A stretch of DNA of 64,000 nucleotides, from assembly GCA_016203225.1 (NCBI GenBank), contig JACQNC010000005.1, positions 1-64,000 on the forward strand. The letters run 5' to 3'. The notes beneath the pieces are model-generated. The model made no database searches, was not told where the DNA came from, and saw only the letters and a list, made by a program, of their open reading frames with translations. Below, piece after piece: positions 23,658 to 31,801 of this stretch. Made by a program: the position numbers and the translations under genes. Each line of letters begins with the position of its first letter. Within the stretch, counting starts at the first letter, position 1. Origin of the DNA: Candidatus Woesearchaeota archaeon. Its GTDB lineage: Archaea; Nanobdellota; Nanobdellia; Woesearchaeales; ARS49.

Positions 23658-24152
23658 GTGACCGTGACCCTTTACCTGCTCGAGGCGAAGAACTACTTCA
23701 AGGGCCTGCTCGCGCTCGCGAAACGGCAGAGCGCAGACAACCTCGTGATCTGGCTCACGCTCACCAGGCCGTTCGTGCAGTTGAGGGACGCGCTGGACTT
23801 CGCAGGCATCCCCCCGAAGCGCATCTTCTTCATCGACGCATCCTCCGGGCCCGTCCCGAGAGGCGCGCAACCTACCGAGAACTGCATCTTCATCGAGAGC
23901 CCGCAGGACATCGTGGGCATGACGATCGCGATCAGCGAGACGTTGTCGCTCACGCACGGGAAACGCGTGCTGCTGGTGGACTCGCTGAACACGTTGCTGG
24001 CCTTCCAGTCCTCGGACATAGTCGAGCAGTTCACCAACGTGCTTGCCAACAAGGCGCGCACGCTCGGCATCGACGTCGCGTTCCTCGCGTCGGACGTGGG
24101 ATCCAAGAAGCTCGGCAGCATCGAGGCGCTTGTCGACGAGGTGAAAGAATGA
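23658..24152 (+). CDS. RecA/KaiC-like protein without P-loop, paralogue 2
   Basis: 164 aa. GTG 23658 fits the leaderless start from CGTTTTAATG and aligns with the N-termini of the paralogues (MTVTLYLLEAKNY). Core: NLVIWLTLTRPFVQLRDALD, RIFFIDASSG, GKRVLLVDSLNTLLAFQSSD, VEQFTNVLANKARTLGIDVA. The Walker-B-like VLLVDSLNTLL is kept, Walker A is absent. Overlaps the membrane protein gene 24149 by ATGA, so again a RecA-like and a membrane protein are made together. Confidence 0.72.
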   Translation: MTVTLYLLEAKNYFKGLLALAKRQSADNLVIWLTLTRPFVQLRDALDFAGIPPKRIFFIDASSGPVPRGAQPTENCIFIESPQDIVGMTIAISETLSLTHGKRVLLVDSLNTLLAFQSSDIVEQFTNVLANKARTLGIDVAFLASDVGSKKLGSIEALVDEVKE

Positions 24153-24505
24153 CCCATAGCCCTGAAGCCATAGCGATAACCGCTATCGGCGTGCTGTTCA
24201 CCATCATCGGCGCGGTGCTGTCGTTGCGCATCTACAGGTACACGCGGATGCGCCGCGGCTGGCTCGCGGTCACTATCGCGTTGTTCCTGCTCGCGGTCGA
24301 GCACCTCCTAGATCTTTCGGTCGTGCTTGACTTTATCCCGCATCAAGAGCACGGTATAGGCGCAATCGTCTTCGCGGCGCTTCCACTGCTGATCGCGATC
24401 ACGCTCACGGTGGGCCTGTTCAGCCTGCTGAAGGAGTTCAGGCGTTTCGGCGACATCGCAGACAGGGTCGTCACGGCGCTGCGCACGAAAAAGAAGAGGC
24501 GGTAA
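24149..24505 (+). CDS. Small membrane protein (sensor module 3)
   Basis: 118 aa. Helices: AIAITAIGVLFTIIGAVLSL, WLAVTIALFLLAVEHLLDL, GAIVFAALPLLIAITLTVGL; tail LKEFRRFGDIADRVVTALRT, a diverged version of the RRFExFEIxEK tail of the other modules. Coupled by ATGA to the upstream RecA-like gene (opposite order to module 1). Function is inferred as partner of that protein. Confidence 0.7.
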   Translation: MTHSPEAIAITAIGVLFTIIGAVLSLRIYRYTRMRRGWLAVTIALFLLAVEHLLDLSVVLDFIPHQEHGIGAIVFAALPLLIAITLTVGLFSLLKEFRRFGDIADRVVTALRTKKKRR

Positions 24506-24593
24506 CCGCGCCAAAGGGGCGCGTTGAAAGTCGCCTTCCGGCGAGCGCAGGCGAAGCAAAAGGATAATAAACACCCTGACGCGGGATGCACGC

Positions 24594-25058
24594 ATGGACT
24601 CTTACGTCGCGAAGCTCGAGACTTTTCTGAGGCAGCATGGCATCGACCACGAGCTGAAGGAGTTCCCGATGTCAGTGCACACGGTCGAGATGGCCGCCGA
24701 TGCCGCGCACGCGAGGATCGACCAGTTCATCAAGACGGTGATCCTGATCGACAAGAACGACACGTTGTTCGCATCCATCGTGCGCGGCGACGATCGTGTC
24801 TCGCTCTCGCGGTCGGGCTTCAACCTGAAACTCGACGGCCTGCGCATGGCGAAGCCGGATGAGGTCCTGGCAAGGACCGGCTACCCGATCGGGGGCGTGC
24901 CTCCGCTCGGCTTCGAAGCGAGGTTCGTCGTGGACGTCAAGGTCAAGGAGATGCCGTTCTGCTGGGCCGGCGGCGGGAACGACAAGGCGTTGGTGAAAAT
25001 ATCTCCAGCGGACATCATCAGGACGACCGCCGCGACGGTCGTGAGGATAACTGTCTGA
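24594..25058 (+). CDS. YbaK/ProX-family aminoacyl-tRNA deacylase
   Basis: 154 aa. Matches the YbaK/ProRS-editing fold: VHTVEMAADAAHARIDQFIK (Lys at the conserved catalytic place), TVILIDKNDTLFASIVRGDD, RMAKPDEVLARTGYPIGGVP and PLGFEARFVVDVKV. Members hydrolyse Cys-tRNA(Pro) or Ala-tRNA(Pro). TATA ATAATAAAC is about 25 nt before ATG 24594. It is followed after two bases by a RecA-like paralogue, an unexpected neighbour for an editing enzyme. Confidence 0.9.
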   Translation: MDSYVAKLETFLRQHGIDHELKEFPMSVHTVEMAADAAHARIDQFIKTVILIDKNDTLFASIVRGDDRVSLSRSGFNLKLDGLRMAKPDEVLARTGYPIGGVPPLGFEARFVVDVKVKEMPFCWAGGGNDKALVKISPADIIRTTAATVVRITV

Positions 25059-25060
25059 CC

Positions 25061-25579
25061 ATGATCACGCTCCGATTCATCAACCCGATTGAGTGGCAGG
25101 CGAACGCGGTCGCCTGCGCGAAAAGGTTCACGAAGTCGGGCAGCATCATCTACGTGACCGTCCTGCGTTCCCATCACGACCTCCTGCATCCGTTCCAGGA
25201 GGCAGGCATCGACGCCGACCGTGTCCATTATATCGACCTGGCCCGGCACCCGAGCACCCACAAGCACAAGGAGACGACGCATCACTGCACCACGTTGAAC
25301 AGCATGGAGAACCTCAATGAGGTCGAGATCGCGATAACCACCACGTTAAGCAAGGTCCCTGACGCGGCGCTCGTCATCGATGCGGTGTCAGGGCTGTTCC
25401 TCTACCATGACCCGGATACCATCGGGCAGTTCCTGCTGCACATCACCGCCTTCGCGAGGTCCCTTGGACGCGACTGCGTAATAGTCGCGTCTCCCCCGGA
25501 AAATCCTGAAGAACGCTCGCTCATCGGCATGGTCGCGACGCTTGCCGACGAGGTCGAGGGAAAGAAAGACCTTCTTTGA
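25061..25579 (+). CDS. RecA/KaiC-like protein without P-loop, paralogue 3
   Basis: 172 aa. Same fold and layout as 20754 and 23658: SGSIIYVTVLRSHHDLLHPF, RVHYIDLARHPST, VEIAITTTLSKVPDAALVID, AVSGLFLYHDPDTIGQFLLH. Here the Walker-B-like strand reads ALVIDAVSGLF. An insert with His (THKHKETTHHCTTL, residues about 66-79) is unique to this copy. No small membrane gene follows; three element A copies do. Confidence 0.7.
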   Translation: MITLRFINPIEWQANAVACAKRFTKSGSIIYVTVLRSHHDLLHPFQEAGIDADRVHYIDLARHPSTHKHKETTHHCTTLNSMENLNEVEIAITTTLSKVPDAALVIDAVSGLFLYHDPDTIGQFLLHITAFARSLGRDCVIVASPPENPEERSLIGMVATLADEVEGKKDLL

Positions 25580-25665
25580 ATTGACGTGGTATTACGGCAG
25601 TCGAATCTGCACGGATTAAGCCACTACAAACCTGCCTGGGCACGGAAAAGCCTGGGAACGGCTAG
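25578..25665. repeat. Element A copy 9 (first of a tandem trio)
   Basis: Starts AATTGACGTGGTATTACGGC, core AGTCGAATCTGCACGGATTA, then GCCACTACAAACCTGCCTGG, outer AGCCTGGGAACGGC. It begins right at the stop of the RecA-like gene. The 320 bases between 25580 and 25899 contain only this trio. Confidence 0.85.
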
Positions 25666-25687
25666 GCTGAGACGCGCCACAAAATTG

Positions 25688-25797
25688 CCGTCCCCTGCGT
25701 GATGAGCTTCGCAACGATTGACGCAGTTTTATCGCAATAGAATCGATAATGGTAATGCAACTACAAACCTGCCTGGGCACGGAAAAGCCCGGGACAT
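25688..25797. repeat. Element A copy 10 (second of the trio)
   Basis: CCGTCCCCTGCGTGATGAGC, CAACGATTGACGCAGTTTTA, core ATCGCAATAGAATCGATAAT, right arm CAACTACAAACCTGCCTGGG, outer AAGCCCGGGACA. The outer left arm with GTGATGAGCTTCGCAACGAT is repeated in copy 11. Confidence 0.85.
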
Positions 25798-25827
25798 GAG
25801 ACCTTGGCGCACGTTCAACGTCATTGC

Positions 25828-25885
25828 CGTTCCCCGGCGTGATGAGCTTCGCAACGATTGACGTGGTTCAATCGGATCTGGAAAA
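25828..25885. repeat. Element A copy 11 (third of the trio, truncated)
   Basis: CGTTCCCCGGCGTGATGAGC, TTCGCAACGATTGACGTGGT, then core-like TCAATCGGATCTGG, where it stops before the right arm, next to the end of the lipoprotein gene. Its left 28 bases match copy 10 almost exactly. Confidence 0.7.
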
Positions 25886-25899
25886 GCAGGAACTTAAAC

Positions 25900-26790
25900 C
25901 TACCCGGGTTTGAACGACAGCCATGCCTGCCACGCGGCGCTGTCCTCTTGCGTAGACTCCAGGAGTCCGGCGCTGTCGAACGGCTCGTGCGCCGCAGGGT
26001 CGTACACGAACGGCCAGATGAACAGTTCGGCGTCGAGGCCCTTTGTGAGCGAGGAGAATCTGCGTATGAACCTCGCCTGTTCATCCTGCGAGCTTTCCCA
26101 ACCGGCAGGGCCGTCGCGGAACCAGCCGATCTCGGAGAAGCCCACGGGTTTCGTGGTGTGCGCCCTGATCTGCGCGTAATAATCGTCAGGGATGTCGTCA
26201 GGATCCTTGTACAGCAGGCCGGGATAGGTCGTGAACACTATCATGTCCGCGTCCGACGCAGCGAGTTGGTCCCAGTGGGGCGCTGTCGACTTGCCGAACA
26301 GCCCTCCGCCTCCGACCATCCATTCGAGCTGGAATGTGGTGAAGAGTGTGACGTCAGGCACCGCGGCCTTCACTTCCGCGATGATGGCGTTCACGCGCTC
26401 GACATCCGGGCCGCCGCTGTTTATCTCGTTCCCTATCCCGACATACTTTATGCCGTACTTCTTGACGAACGTGATTATATCCGAGGCATCGGCCTCGTCC
26501 ACGATTATCATGGGTTCTAGACCTTGTTTGCGCGCCAACTGCACGACGACGTGCGGCGCCGCCTTTTCGTCAGCGAGCTGGTCTCCTGGCCCGGCCCACG
26601 TGAGCGCGTCGCCCGCTTCGGCCGCTTTCGCGAAGAACACGCCGAACTCAGCCGTGCTGCGTGGCGAGAGGCTGACTCCCTTGAGCACGGAAGGCGATGC
26701 CGCCTGTTCAGGTGACGCAGCAGGAGCGGTTCCGCAGCCTACGATGAAGAGCGCTAGAAGACAGATGACAAAGCTGATCCGTGGGCGCAT
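25900..26790 (-). CDS. Lipoprotein with glycoside hydrolase-like TIM barrel
   Basis: 296 aa. Signal with lipobox: FVICLLALFIVGCGTAPAAS (Cys about residue 20). The rest reads as a (beta/alpha)8 barrel: EPMIIVDEADASDI, KYVGIGNEINSGGPDVERVN with the NE acid/base pair of clan A glycosidases, and KPVGFSEIGWFRDGPAG with a candidate nucleophile Glu. GH family cannot be given. ATG 26790 overlaps the stop of a small upstream gene. It could act on surface or host glycans. Confidence 0.75.
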   Translation of the reverse strand: MRPRISFVICLLALFIVGCGTAPAASPEQAASPSVLKGVSLSPRSTAEFGVFFAKAAEAGDALTWAGPGDQLADEKAAPHVVVQLARKQGLEPMIIVDEADASDIITFVKKYGIKYVGIGNEINSGGPDVERVNAIIAEVKAAVPDVTLFTTFQLEWMVGGGGLFGKSTAPHWDQLAASDADMIVFTTYPGLLYKDPDDIPDDYYAQIRAHTTKPVGFSEIGWFRDGPAGWESSQDEQARFIRRFSSLTKGLDAELFIWPFVYDPAAHEPFDSAGLLESTQEDSAAWQAWLSFKPG

Positions 26791-26921
26791 CACTTCTTCT
26801 CTTCCTTCTCTGCCTTCTTCTTTTTTTTCTTTCCGAGCCCGAACAGGTCGCCCCAGCTCTTCGTCTCGCCGGTCGCGACAGAACTCGCATCAGAATCCCC
26901 TGAACCGAACTTCCATCCCAT
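26790..26921 (-). CDS. Small Lys-rich protein
   Basis: 43 aa: a Gly/Ser/Trp-containing start (MGWKFGSGDSDASS), WGDLFGLG, then a Lys/Glu run (KKKKKKAEKEEKK). AGGTGAT lies 5 nt before ATG 26921, and TGATG overlap links it to the lipoprotein gene. Function unknown; a nucleic-acid or membrane-surface contact through the Lys tail is possible. Confidence 0.6.
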   Translation of the reverse strand: MGWKFGSGDSDASSVATGETKSWGDLFGLGKKKKKKAEKEEKK

Positions 26922-26926
26922 CAATA

Positions 26927-27532
26927 TCACCTCTTAGGAAAGCTCGCCTGGCCCTTGGTCGTCACGAGCTCGAACGCCCAGCCGTTGTCGTTGCACACCT
27001 GGCGCAGGACTTCCTTGAGCTGCATCGGGTTGAACCTGTAGTTGTAGACCTCGCCGATCGTGCCGTCTGTCCTGATGCCCCAGCGGTAGCCGCGTTCCTT
27101 GCGGAACAGCTGCACGCCGCGGAAGAAGCTCGCCTCGCCGTACGCGCCCGGGCCTGCGAGCGTCAGCGACTTCTCGGTTATCATCTCGTTCATGCGCGCC
27201 GTCTTTGTCGCGTCATCGAGCAGCAGCCAGCCGTAGTAGTTCTTCTTCAGCCACGCGCCTCCGAGGACCTCTATCCATTTGGCGTCGACGATCTTCCACT
27301 CGACGAAAAGGTCTGTGTCCTTCGCGGGCTTGAGCGTGAACGGGTGTTTGGGCTTGTTGAGCCTGAGCAGCATCGCCTTGAGCTTCGATTTCGTGACAGG
27401 CTTCGCGCCTGACGCGCCTTCGGTGCGCTGCAGCGCTTTCTTGTAGATGCCTGTCGCCCAGAGCGCCATCCAGACAGCGAACACTATCGCGATGACGCCC
27501 GCGACCACGCCGAGAATCGCGACTGCTGCCAT
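26927..27532 (-). CDS. Single-pass membrane protein of unknown function
   Basis: 201 aa. N-terminal membrane helix VAILGVVAGVIAIVFAVWMA, then a cytoplasmic/extracellular strand-rich domain: FVEWKIVDAKWIEVLGGAWL, YYGWLLLDDATKTARMNEMI, YGEASFFRGVQLFRKERGYR. No catalytic motif recognised. It starts directly after the stop of the upstream gene and is in one operon with three other exported or membrane proteins. Confidence 0.72.
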   Translation of the reverse strand: MAAVAILGVVAGVIAIVFAVWMALWATGIYKKALQRTEGASGAKPVTKSKLKAMLLRLNKPKHPFTLKPAKDTDLFVEWKIVDAKWIEVLGGAWLKKNYYGWLLLDDATKTARMNEMITEKSLTLAGPGAYGEASFFRGVQLFRKERGYRWGIRTDGTIGEVYNYRFNPMQLKEVLRQVCNDNGWAFELVTTKGQASFPKR

Positions 27533-28036
27533 TCACTTACCCTTCTTGCTTTTCTGCGCTTTGACGATGAGGAAAATCACGAGTCCGACAACACCGATGA
27601 AGACGAGGAATCCCACAAGGAACACGGTGCCGAGCACCGCGAGGAACCCGCCGCCGGACGGCGGTCCGGGGAAGAGCTCCACCTGGACCTTGTTCCAGAA
27701 CTGTGCGTTGGTCATCGAGCCGAAGAGCATATCGTAGACGTCGGTGTTCTTGACCGTGAGCTTCTGCACGAGCACGTCGCCAGCGTACTGGTAGACCTCA
27801 TACGTCGGTGTCGTGGGGTGGTTCTTGAACATCATCGCCATCACGACGAACGCGGTGGCGTACATCTCGTTCCTGTCCGTGCTCGGAAGCTCATAACCGA
27901 CGCGGACGACTGCGTCATCGGCCGTGGCGAACCTGACCGTGAGGCCCTGGTTCTCCACATCGCCATCAAGCGAAGCGAGCGCGGGCAGCGCAAACAATGA
28001 CAGTACGAGCGTGAACAGGACCGCACGGCGCATCAT
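27533..28036 (-). CDS. Exported protein with C-terminal membrane anchor
   Basis: 167 aa. Signal peptide RRAVLFTLVLSLFALPALAS (cleavage after ALA likely), an outer domain (VENQGLTVRFATADDAVVRV, TYEVYQYAGDVLVQKLTVKN) and a C-terminal helix FLAVLGTVFLVGFLVFIGVV followed by a Lys tail. ATGA overlaps the upstream gene. Unknown family; it resembles a small surface protein. Confidence 0.72.
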   Translation of the reverse strand: MMRRAVLFTLVLSLFALPALASLDGDVENQGLTVRFATADDAVVRVGYELPSTDRNEMYATAFVVMAMMFKNHPTTPTYEVYQYAGDVLVQKLTVKNTDVYDMLFGSMTNAQFWNKVQVELFPGPPSGGGFLAVLGTVFLVGFLVFIGVVGLVIFLIVKAQKSKKGK

Positions 28037-29286
28037 GGTTCACCGTTGTTGTTCGCGTTGGCGAACCTGATCTCGTTCAAGAGGTATTCCTGCGCGGCCT
28101 CGAAATCCGCGCGCGCATCCGCCGCCTTGATGAGCGTCTGACCGAGCTTCTTGGCGTCGAACCCGAGGCCGTACGAGCCCACGACGAACTGGCTCGTCGC
28201 GAGTTCGCGGTGGCCGCCGGCCTTCGACGCGATGGTCTCGGCGTTGCTTCCGAGCAGCATGCCGATGATTATCATCGACTGCAGGTCCCTGCTGTTCTCC
28301 GGGTCGAGCCGGTTGATGGCGCGGGCGAGCTGTTCCTGCTCATCGCCGCCGAGGGCGTATGCTGAGACCGCGTAGAGCGAGTAGTCTTTCCATGCGTTGA
28401 ATTCCGGGATGGTGATCGCTTTCGTGCCTTGTGCAGGGGTTCGTGGGCGCGGCGGTGCAGCGGCAGCGGTGTCATCCTCTGTGGTCGTCACGCGATCTTC
28501 CGCTTCCGTTACCGTGATGGTGATCTTGCGCGTGTCGCGGTATGTGAATTTGCCGTCGCTGCCCGTGTAGACGATGTTTGCGGTGTACGTTCCGGGCCGC
28601 GCGTTCGCGGGGACCTGGACCGTGATCGACAGGGAGCCCTTGCCGTGCGGGCTGAATGACACCGTGCGCGAACCGAGCTTGATCCAGCTCGCGGCGTCGC
28701 CTGACACGCTCACTGAAAGCGAGATGTCTCCTTGGCCGTCCGCGGTCGAGAGCGTCTCGACCTCGAGCGTCTCGGTCCGGTGACCGTTCTGGGCGATGGT
28801 GAACGAATCGTCGCCCCCTGCGTAGGGGTTGAGCGTGCCTGGCTGGACCTCGGGCGTGGCGGGCGTCTCGGATGTCATGGGCGCGGTCGGCGTCTCTGAT
28901 GGAGTTTCTGCGCTCAGCGAACCGCAACCTGATTCCTTGGCGACGGGCTCGCAGCAGTTGAGCTCTGCGTTGCCGCAGTCGAACTTGTCCTGCTCGACGA
29001 GTATCGCGCAATCGAGACCCTTGAGCGGGGATGTGCTTGATTCGAAGCACGCGTCCTCCTTGGTCTTGACCGTCGCGAGGCAGTCGGTGTAGATCGTTCC
29101 GCACCCGGCGGAGCAGCCATATGTGATTGGATTCGCGTTGCCGTCGCCGTCGGCCTTGTTGAGCGCGCGCTTGTCCGCGAAATCCTGCGCGATGATCTGT
29201 TCGCAGGACTCCTTGTCGGACAGCGCGAGCGCGAGAGCGCTGAACGCAAGCATGAGAACAAGCAGCGCGACACCTCTCTTCCGCAT
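28033..29286 (-). CDS. Secreted Cys-rich protein with Ig-like (NEW3-type) domain
   Basis: 417 aa. Signal peptide KRGVALLVLMLAFSALALAL; then a Cys-rich region with about a dozen Cys (GCSAGCGTIYTDC, ACFESS, DCAILVEQDKFDCGNAELNC), a Thr/Pro linker, an Ig-like domain (GDISLSVSVSGDAASWIKLG, SFSPHGKGSLSITVQVPANA, RPGTYTANIVYTGSDG), and a helical C-terminus (YLLNEIRFANANNNGEP). TATA TTAATATATT is 26 nt before ATG 29286. Probably an extracellular adhesin or envelope protein stabilised by disulfides. Confidence 0.75.
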   Translation of the reverse strand: MRKRGVALLVLMLAFSALALALSDKESCEQIIAQDFADKRALNKADGDGNANPITYGCSAGCGTIYTDCLATVKTKEDACFESSTSPLKGLDCAILVEQDKFDCGNAELNCCEPVAKESGCGSLSAETPSETPTAPMTSETPATPEVQPGTLNPYAGGDDSFTIAQNGHRTETLEVETLSTADGQGDISLSVSVSGDAASWIKLGSRTVSFSPHGKGSLSITVQVPANARPGTYTANIVYTGSDGKFTYRDTRKITITVTEAEDRVTTTEDDTAAAAPPRPRTPAQGTKAITIPEFNAWKDYSLYAVSAYALGGDEQEQLARAINRLDPENSRDLQSMIIIGMLLGSNAETIASKAGGHRELATSQFVVGSYGLGFDAKKLGQTLIKAADARADFEAAQEYLLNEIRFANANNNGEP

Positions 29287-29331
29287 ACGTTTGCGACACC
29301 ATCCAGAATATATTAACTTGCCGAAAAACGG

Positions 29332-29453
29332 GGCGCAGTAGAAGGTCACCTTTTGGCAGCGCGAACAAGGCGCCGTTCGTGAACCGGCGACTGGTGCTTG
29401 CGATAGAGCATAACTAGGGGCAAGCATGTGAGCGCGAGACGTTCTACTGCGCC
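29332..29453 (+). ncRNA. Candidate structured RNA upstream of EF-1A
   Basis: A perfect 12-bp inverted repeat (GGCGCAGTAGAA at 29332-29343, TTCTACTGCGCC at 29442-29453) encloses two further hairpins: CGCCG...CGGCG and TGCTTGC...GCAAGCA. A TATA-like AATATATTAAC at 29307-29317 would start transcription within a few bases of 29332. No reading frame with family similarity is present. It is not 5S rRNA, SRP or RNase P RNA by the motifs I can see. A DNA palindrome is an alternative. Confidence 0.45.
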
Positions 29454-29499
29454 GGAAAACGGTTTCACGCGCGAAACCGTCCGTGATGCGCGCTTTACG

Positions 29500-29512
29500 A
29501 AACGTTTATAAA
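29500..29512 (+). promoter_or_regulatory. Promoter of EF-1A
   Basis: AACGTTTATAAAC, the window-wide consensus. Transcription would start about 29530 and leave a leader of about 40 nt with AGGAGGG before ATG 29569. A hairpin GGTTTC-ACGCGC-GAAACC lies just upstream at 29461-29478. Confidence 0.7.
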
Positions 29513-29568
29513 CCCCCCTCTTGTCCCTCGAAGTACTACCTATACTAGGTTCACAGGAGGGTGTGAAT

Positions 29569-30852
29569 ATGGCAAAAGCAAAACCGCACATTAACGTCGT
29601 TTTCGTAGGTCACGTCGACCACGGCAAGTCCACGACTGTCGGACGTCTCTTGTTCGACGCCGGCGCAGTCCCCGAGCAGGAGATGCGCAAGCTGAAGGAG
29701 AAGGCCGAGGAGATGGGCAAGGGCGGTTTCGAGTTCGCCTTCGTCATGGACAACCTCAAGGAGGAGCGCGAACGCGGAGTCACGATCGACCTCTCGCACA
29801 AGAAGTTCAGCACCCCCAAGTACGACTTCACCATCATCGACGCGCCGGGCCACCGTGACTTCATCAAGAACATGATCACCGGAGCCTCGCAGGCGGATGC
29901 CGCCGTGCTCGTCGTGGGTTCAGAGGGCGTCCAAGCCCAGACAAAGGAGCACGCGTTCCTGGCGAAGACGTTCGGAGTCCAGCAGATCATCGTCCTGTGC
30001 AACAAGCAGGACCTGAACAAGTACGACCAGTCCAAGTTCAACGCCACCAAGGCCCAAGCAGAGGCGCTCCTGAAGAGCGTCGGCTACAAGACCGAAGGCG
30101 TCAAGATAATCCCTGCGGCGAGCTACCTCGGCGAGAACATCGTCAAGAAGAGCCCGAACATGGCATGGTACACGGGCCCCACGCTGATCGAAGCGCTGGA
30201 CCAGCTCTCTGTCCCGCAGAAGCCGACCAACCTGCCGTTGCGGTTGCCGATCCAGGATGTCTACAGCATCACCGGCATCGGCCTCGTGCCCGTCGGAAAG
30301 GTCGAGACAGGCCTGTTGAAGGCCGGCGACAAGGTCATCATCGTGCCCGGCCGCGAAGGCAAGGGAGTCTCGGGCGAAGTCAAGAGCATCGAGATGCACC
30401 ACGAGATGATCCCTGAGGCGGAGCCCGGCGACAACGTCGGCTTCAACCTCCGTGGCCCCGAGAAGAAGGACCTCGCGCGCGGAGACGTTCTCGGACACCC
30501 GAACAACGTGCCCACCGTCGCGACGGAGTTCACGGCCAACATCATCGTCTTGAACCACCCCTCGGTCATCACGGTCGGCTACACGCCGGTGTTCCACATC
30601 CACACCGCGCAGGTCGCTTGCCAGATCACCGAGATCGTCAAGAAGATCAACCCTGCCAACGGCGAGACGTTGCAGGAGCACCCGGACTTCATCAAGAACG
30701 GAGACGCAGCCGTAGTCAAGATCAAGCCCATGCAGCCGCTGTGCATCGAGAAGAACAAGGACATCCCGCAGATGTCCCGCTTCGCGATCCGCGACTCTGG
30801 CGTGACCGTGGCGGCCGGAATGTGCATCGACCTCATCAAGAAGCCGATGTGA
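29569..30852 (+). CDS. tuf: Translation elongation factor 1-alpha
   Basis: 427 aa. G1 [21 protein letters not shown]3 [21 protein letters not shown]4 NKQDLNK, then the beta-barrel domains ([40 protein letters not shown]). It delivers aminoacyl-tRNA to the ribosome. GGAGG sits 10 nt before ATG 29569; a longer frame runs into the leader and has no similarity. Confidence 0.97.
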   Translation: MAKAKPHINVVFVGHVDHGKSTTVGRLLFDAGAVPEQEMRKLKEKAEEMGKGGFEFAFVMDNLKEERERGVTIDLSHKKFSTPKYDFTIIDAPGHRDFIKNMITGASQADAAVLVVGSEGVQAQTKEHAFLAKTFGVQQIIVLCNKQDLNKYDQSKFNATKAQAEALLKSVGYKTEGVKIIPAASYLGENIVKKSPNMAWYTGPTLIEALDQLSVPQKPTNLPLRLPIQDVYSITGIGLVPVGKVETGLLKAGDKVIIVPGREGKGVSGEVKSIEMHHEMIPEAEPGDNVGFNLRGPEKKDLARGDVLGHPNNVPTVATEFTANIIVLNHPSVITVGYTPVFHIHTAQVACQITEIVKKINPANGETLQEHPDFIKNGDAAVVKIKPMQPLCIEKNKDIPQMSRFAIRDSGVTVAAGMCIDLIKKPM

Positions 30853-30932
30853 TCGCCGTTATCGATTGATTTTTTGTTTTTCACCGATGGTGAGCAGGGC
30901 ATCATCATCGCACAAACCTTGAGACACACACC

Positions 30933-31247
30933 ATGCAAAAAGCGCGCATCAAGTTGGCTAGCACCGACATCGACAAGCTGAACAACGTGTGTAGTTACAT
31001 CAAGGACATCGCCGACAAGACCGGCGTCTCCATCCGCGGCCCGATCCCGCTTCCCACCAAGAAGTTGCGCATGGCGACGCGCCGCTGCCCGTGCGGCGAC
31101 GGTTCTGCCACGTGGGAACGCTTCGAGATGCGCATCCACAAGCGCTTGATCGATCTCGGCATCGACGAACGCGCGTTGCGTCTCGTCATGAAGGTCCCCA
31201 TCCCTGAAGGATTGAACATCGAGATAGAAATGATAGAAGCTGCTTAG
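30933..31247 (+). CDS. rps10: Ribosomal protein S10
   Basis: 104 aa. [20 protein letters not shown], the long loop [40 protein letters not shown] and [13 protein letters not shown] are typical of archaeal S10p/S20e. EF-1A followed by S10 is the usual archaeal gene pair. The unusual [10 protein letters not shown] within the loop region is also common in archaeal members. Small-subunit head protein. Confidence 0.96.
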   Translation: MQKARIKLASTDIDKLNNVCSYIKDIADKTGVSIRGPIPLPTKKLRMATRRCPCGDGSATWERFEMRIHKRLIDLGIDERALRLVMKVPIPEGLNIEIEMIEAA

Positions 31248-31251
31248 TTCT

Positions 31252-31653
31252 ATGGCACTCGTCGAATTGACCACATCGAGCCCCACAGTCATGCATGCGC
31301 GGCACCTCCTGCGCGCGATAGTCGAGAAACACCCTGTCGTCTCGCTCGGTTTCGACCATGTCGACATCGGCGAGCGCATACCGCTGTACGAACACGAGAT
31401 TACGGTACTTTCGTATATCGAAGACGGACTGTTGAGCCCCGCATTCATTGAGATGAACCGTGACCGCAAGATCGTCTCCGCACCGTTGGACTCTGTTTTG
31501 GAGGACCTTGTTGAACTAGGCCTCGTAAAAGAGGAGAACGGCAGGTATAAACTGGACAGCCGTGCGAGGCGATGCACGTACACCGTCGTAGTCGACGTCC
31601 CGTCCGAACAACCGCACAATCTCGCGTCTTCCGCATCACCGTTCTGCAGATAA
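31252..31653 (+). CDS. Unknown protein with winged-helix-like segment
   Basis: 133 aa, four bases after S10. Residues 55-100 (EDGLLSPAFIEMNRDRKIVS, VLEDLVELGLVKEENGRYKL) resemble the recognition half and wing of a winged helix. The C-terminus is low in pattern (RARRCTYTVVVDVPSEQPHN). A transcription-regulator role is possible but not shown; no family recognised. Confidence 0.6.
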   Translation: MALVELTTSSPTVMHARHLLRAIVEKHPVVSLGFDHVDIGERIPLYEHEITVLSYIEDGLLSPAFIEMNRDRKIVSAPLDSVLEDLVELGLVKEENGRYKLDSRARRCTYTVVVDVPSEQPHNLASSASPFCR

Positions 31654-31695
31654 ACCGCCTGTTCCGCGTTGCCAAGCTTCTCGTCTTCCGCATTT

Positions 31696-31790
31696 CTCCC
31701 CAGGCAGTTTGGTAGTCGCATTAATGATTTCGCATAGATTGCGATGAATCGACGTCAAACCTGCTTGTGGTGCACAACCGGGGCTGATCC
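31696..31790. repeat. Element A copy 12
   Basis: CCCCAGGCAGTTTGGTAGTC, GCATTAATGATTTCGCATAG, core ATTGCGATGAATCGACGTCA, AACCTGCTTGTGGTGC, outer CCGGGGCTG. Between convergent genes. Confidence 0.82.
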
Positions 31791-31801
31791 CTGCGATTTC
31801 T

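Noticed and set aside
25578-25885. Transposon ends around a mobile gene
   Set aside because: No transposase gene lies in or near the repeats, and copies are not paired around genes.
29332-29453. 5S rRNA
   Set aside because: Length and a closing stem fit, but the conserved 5S loop sequences (such as CCCATCCCGAACAC) are missing.
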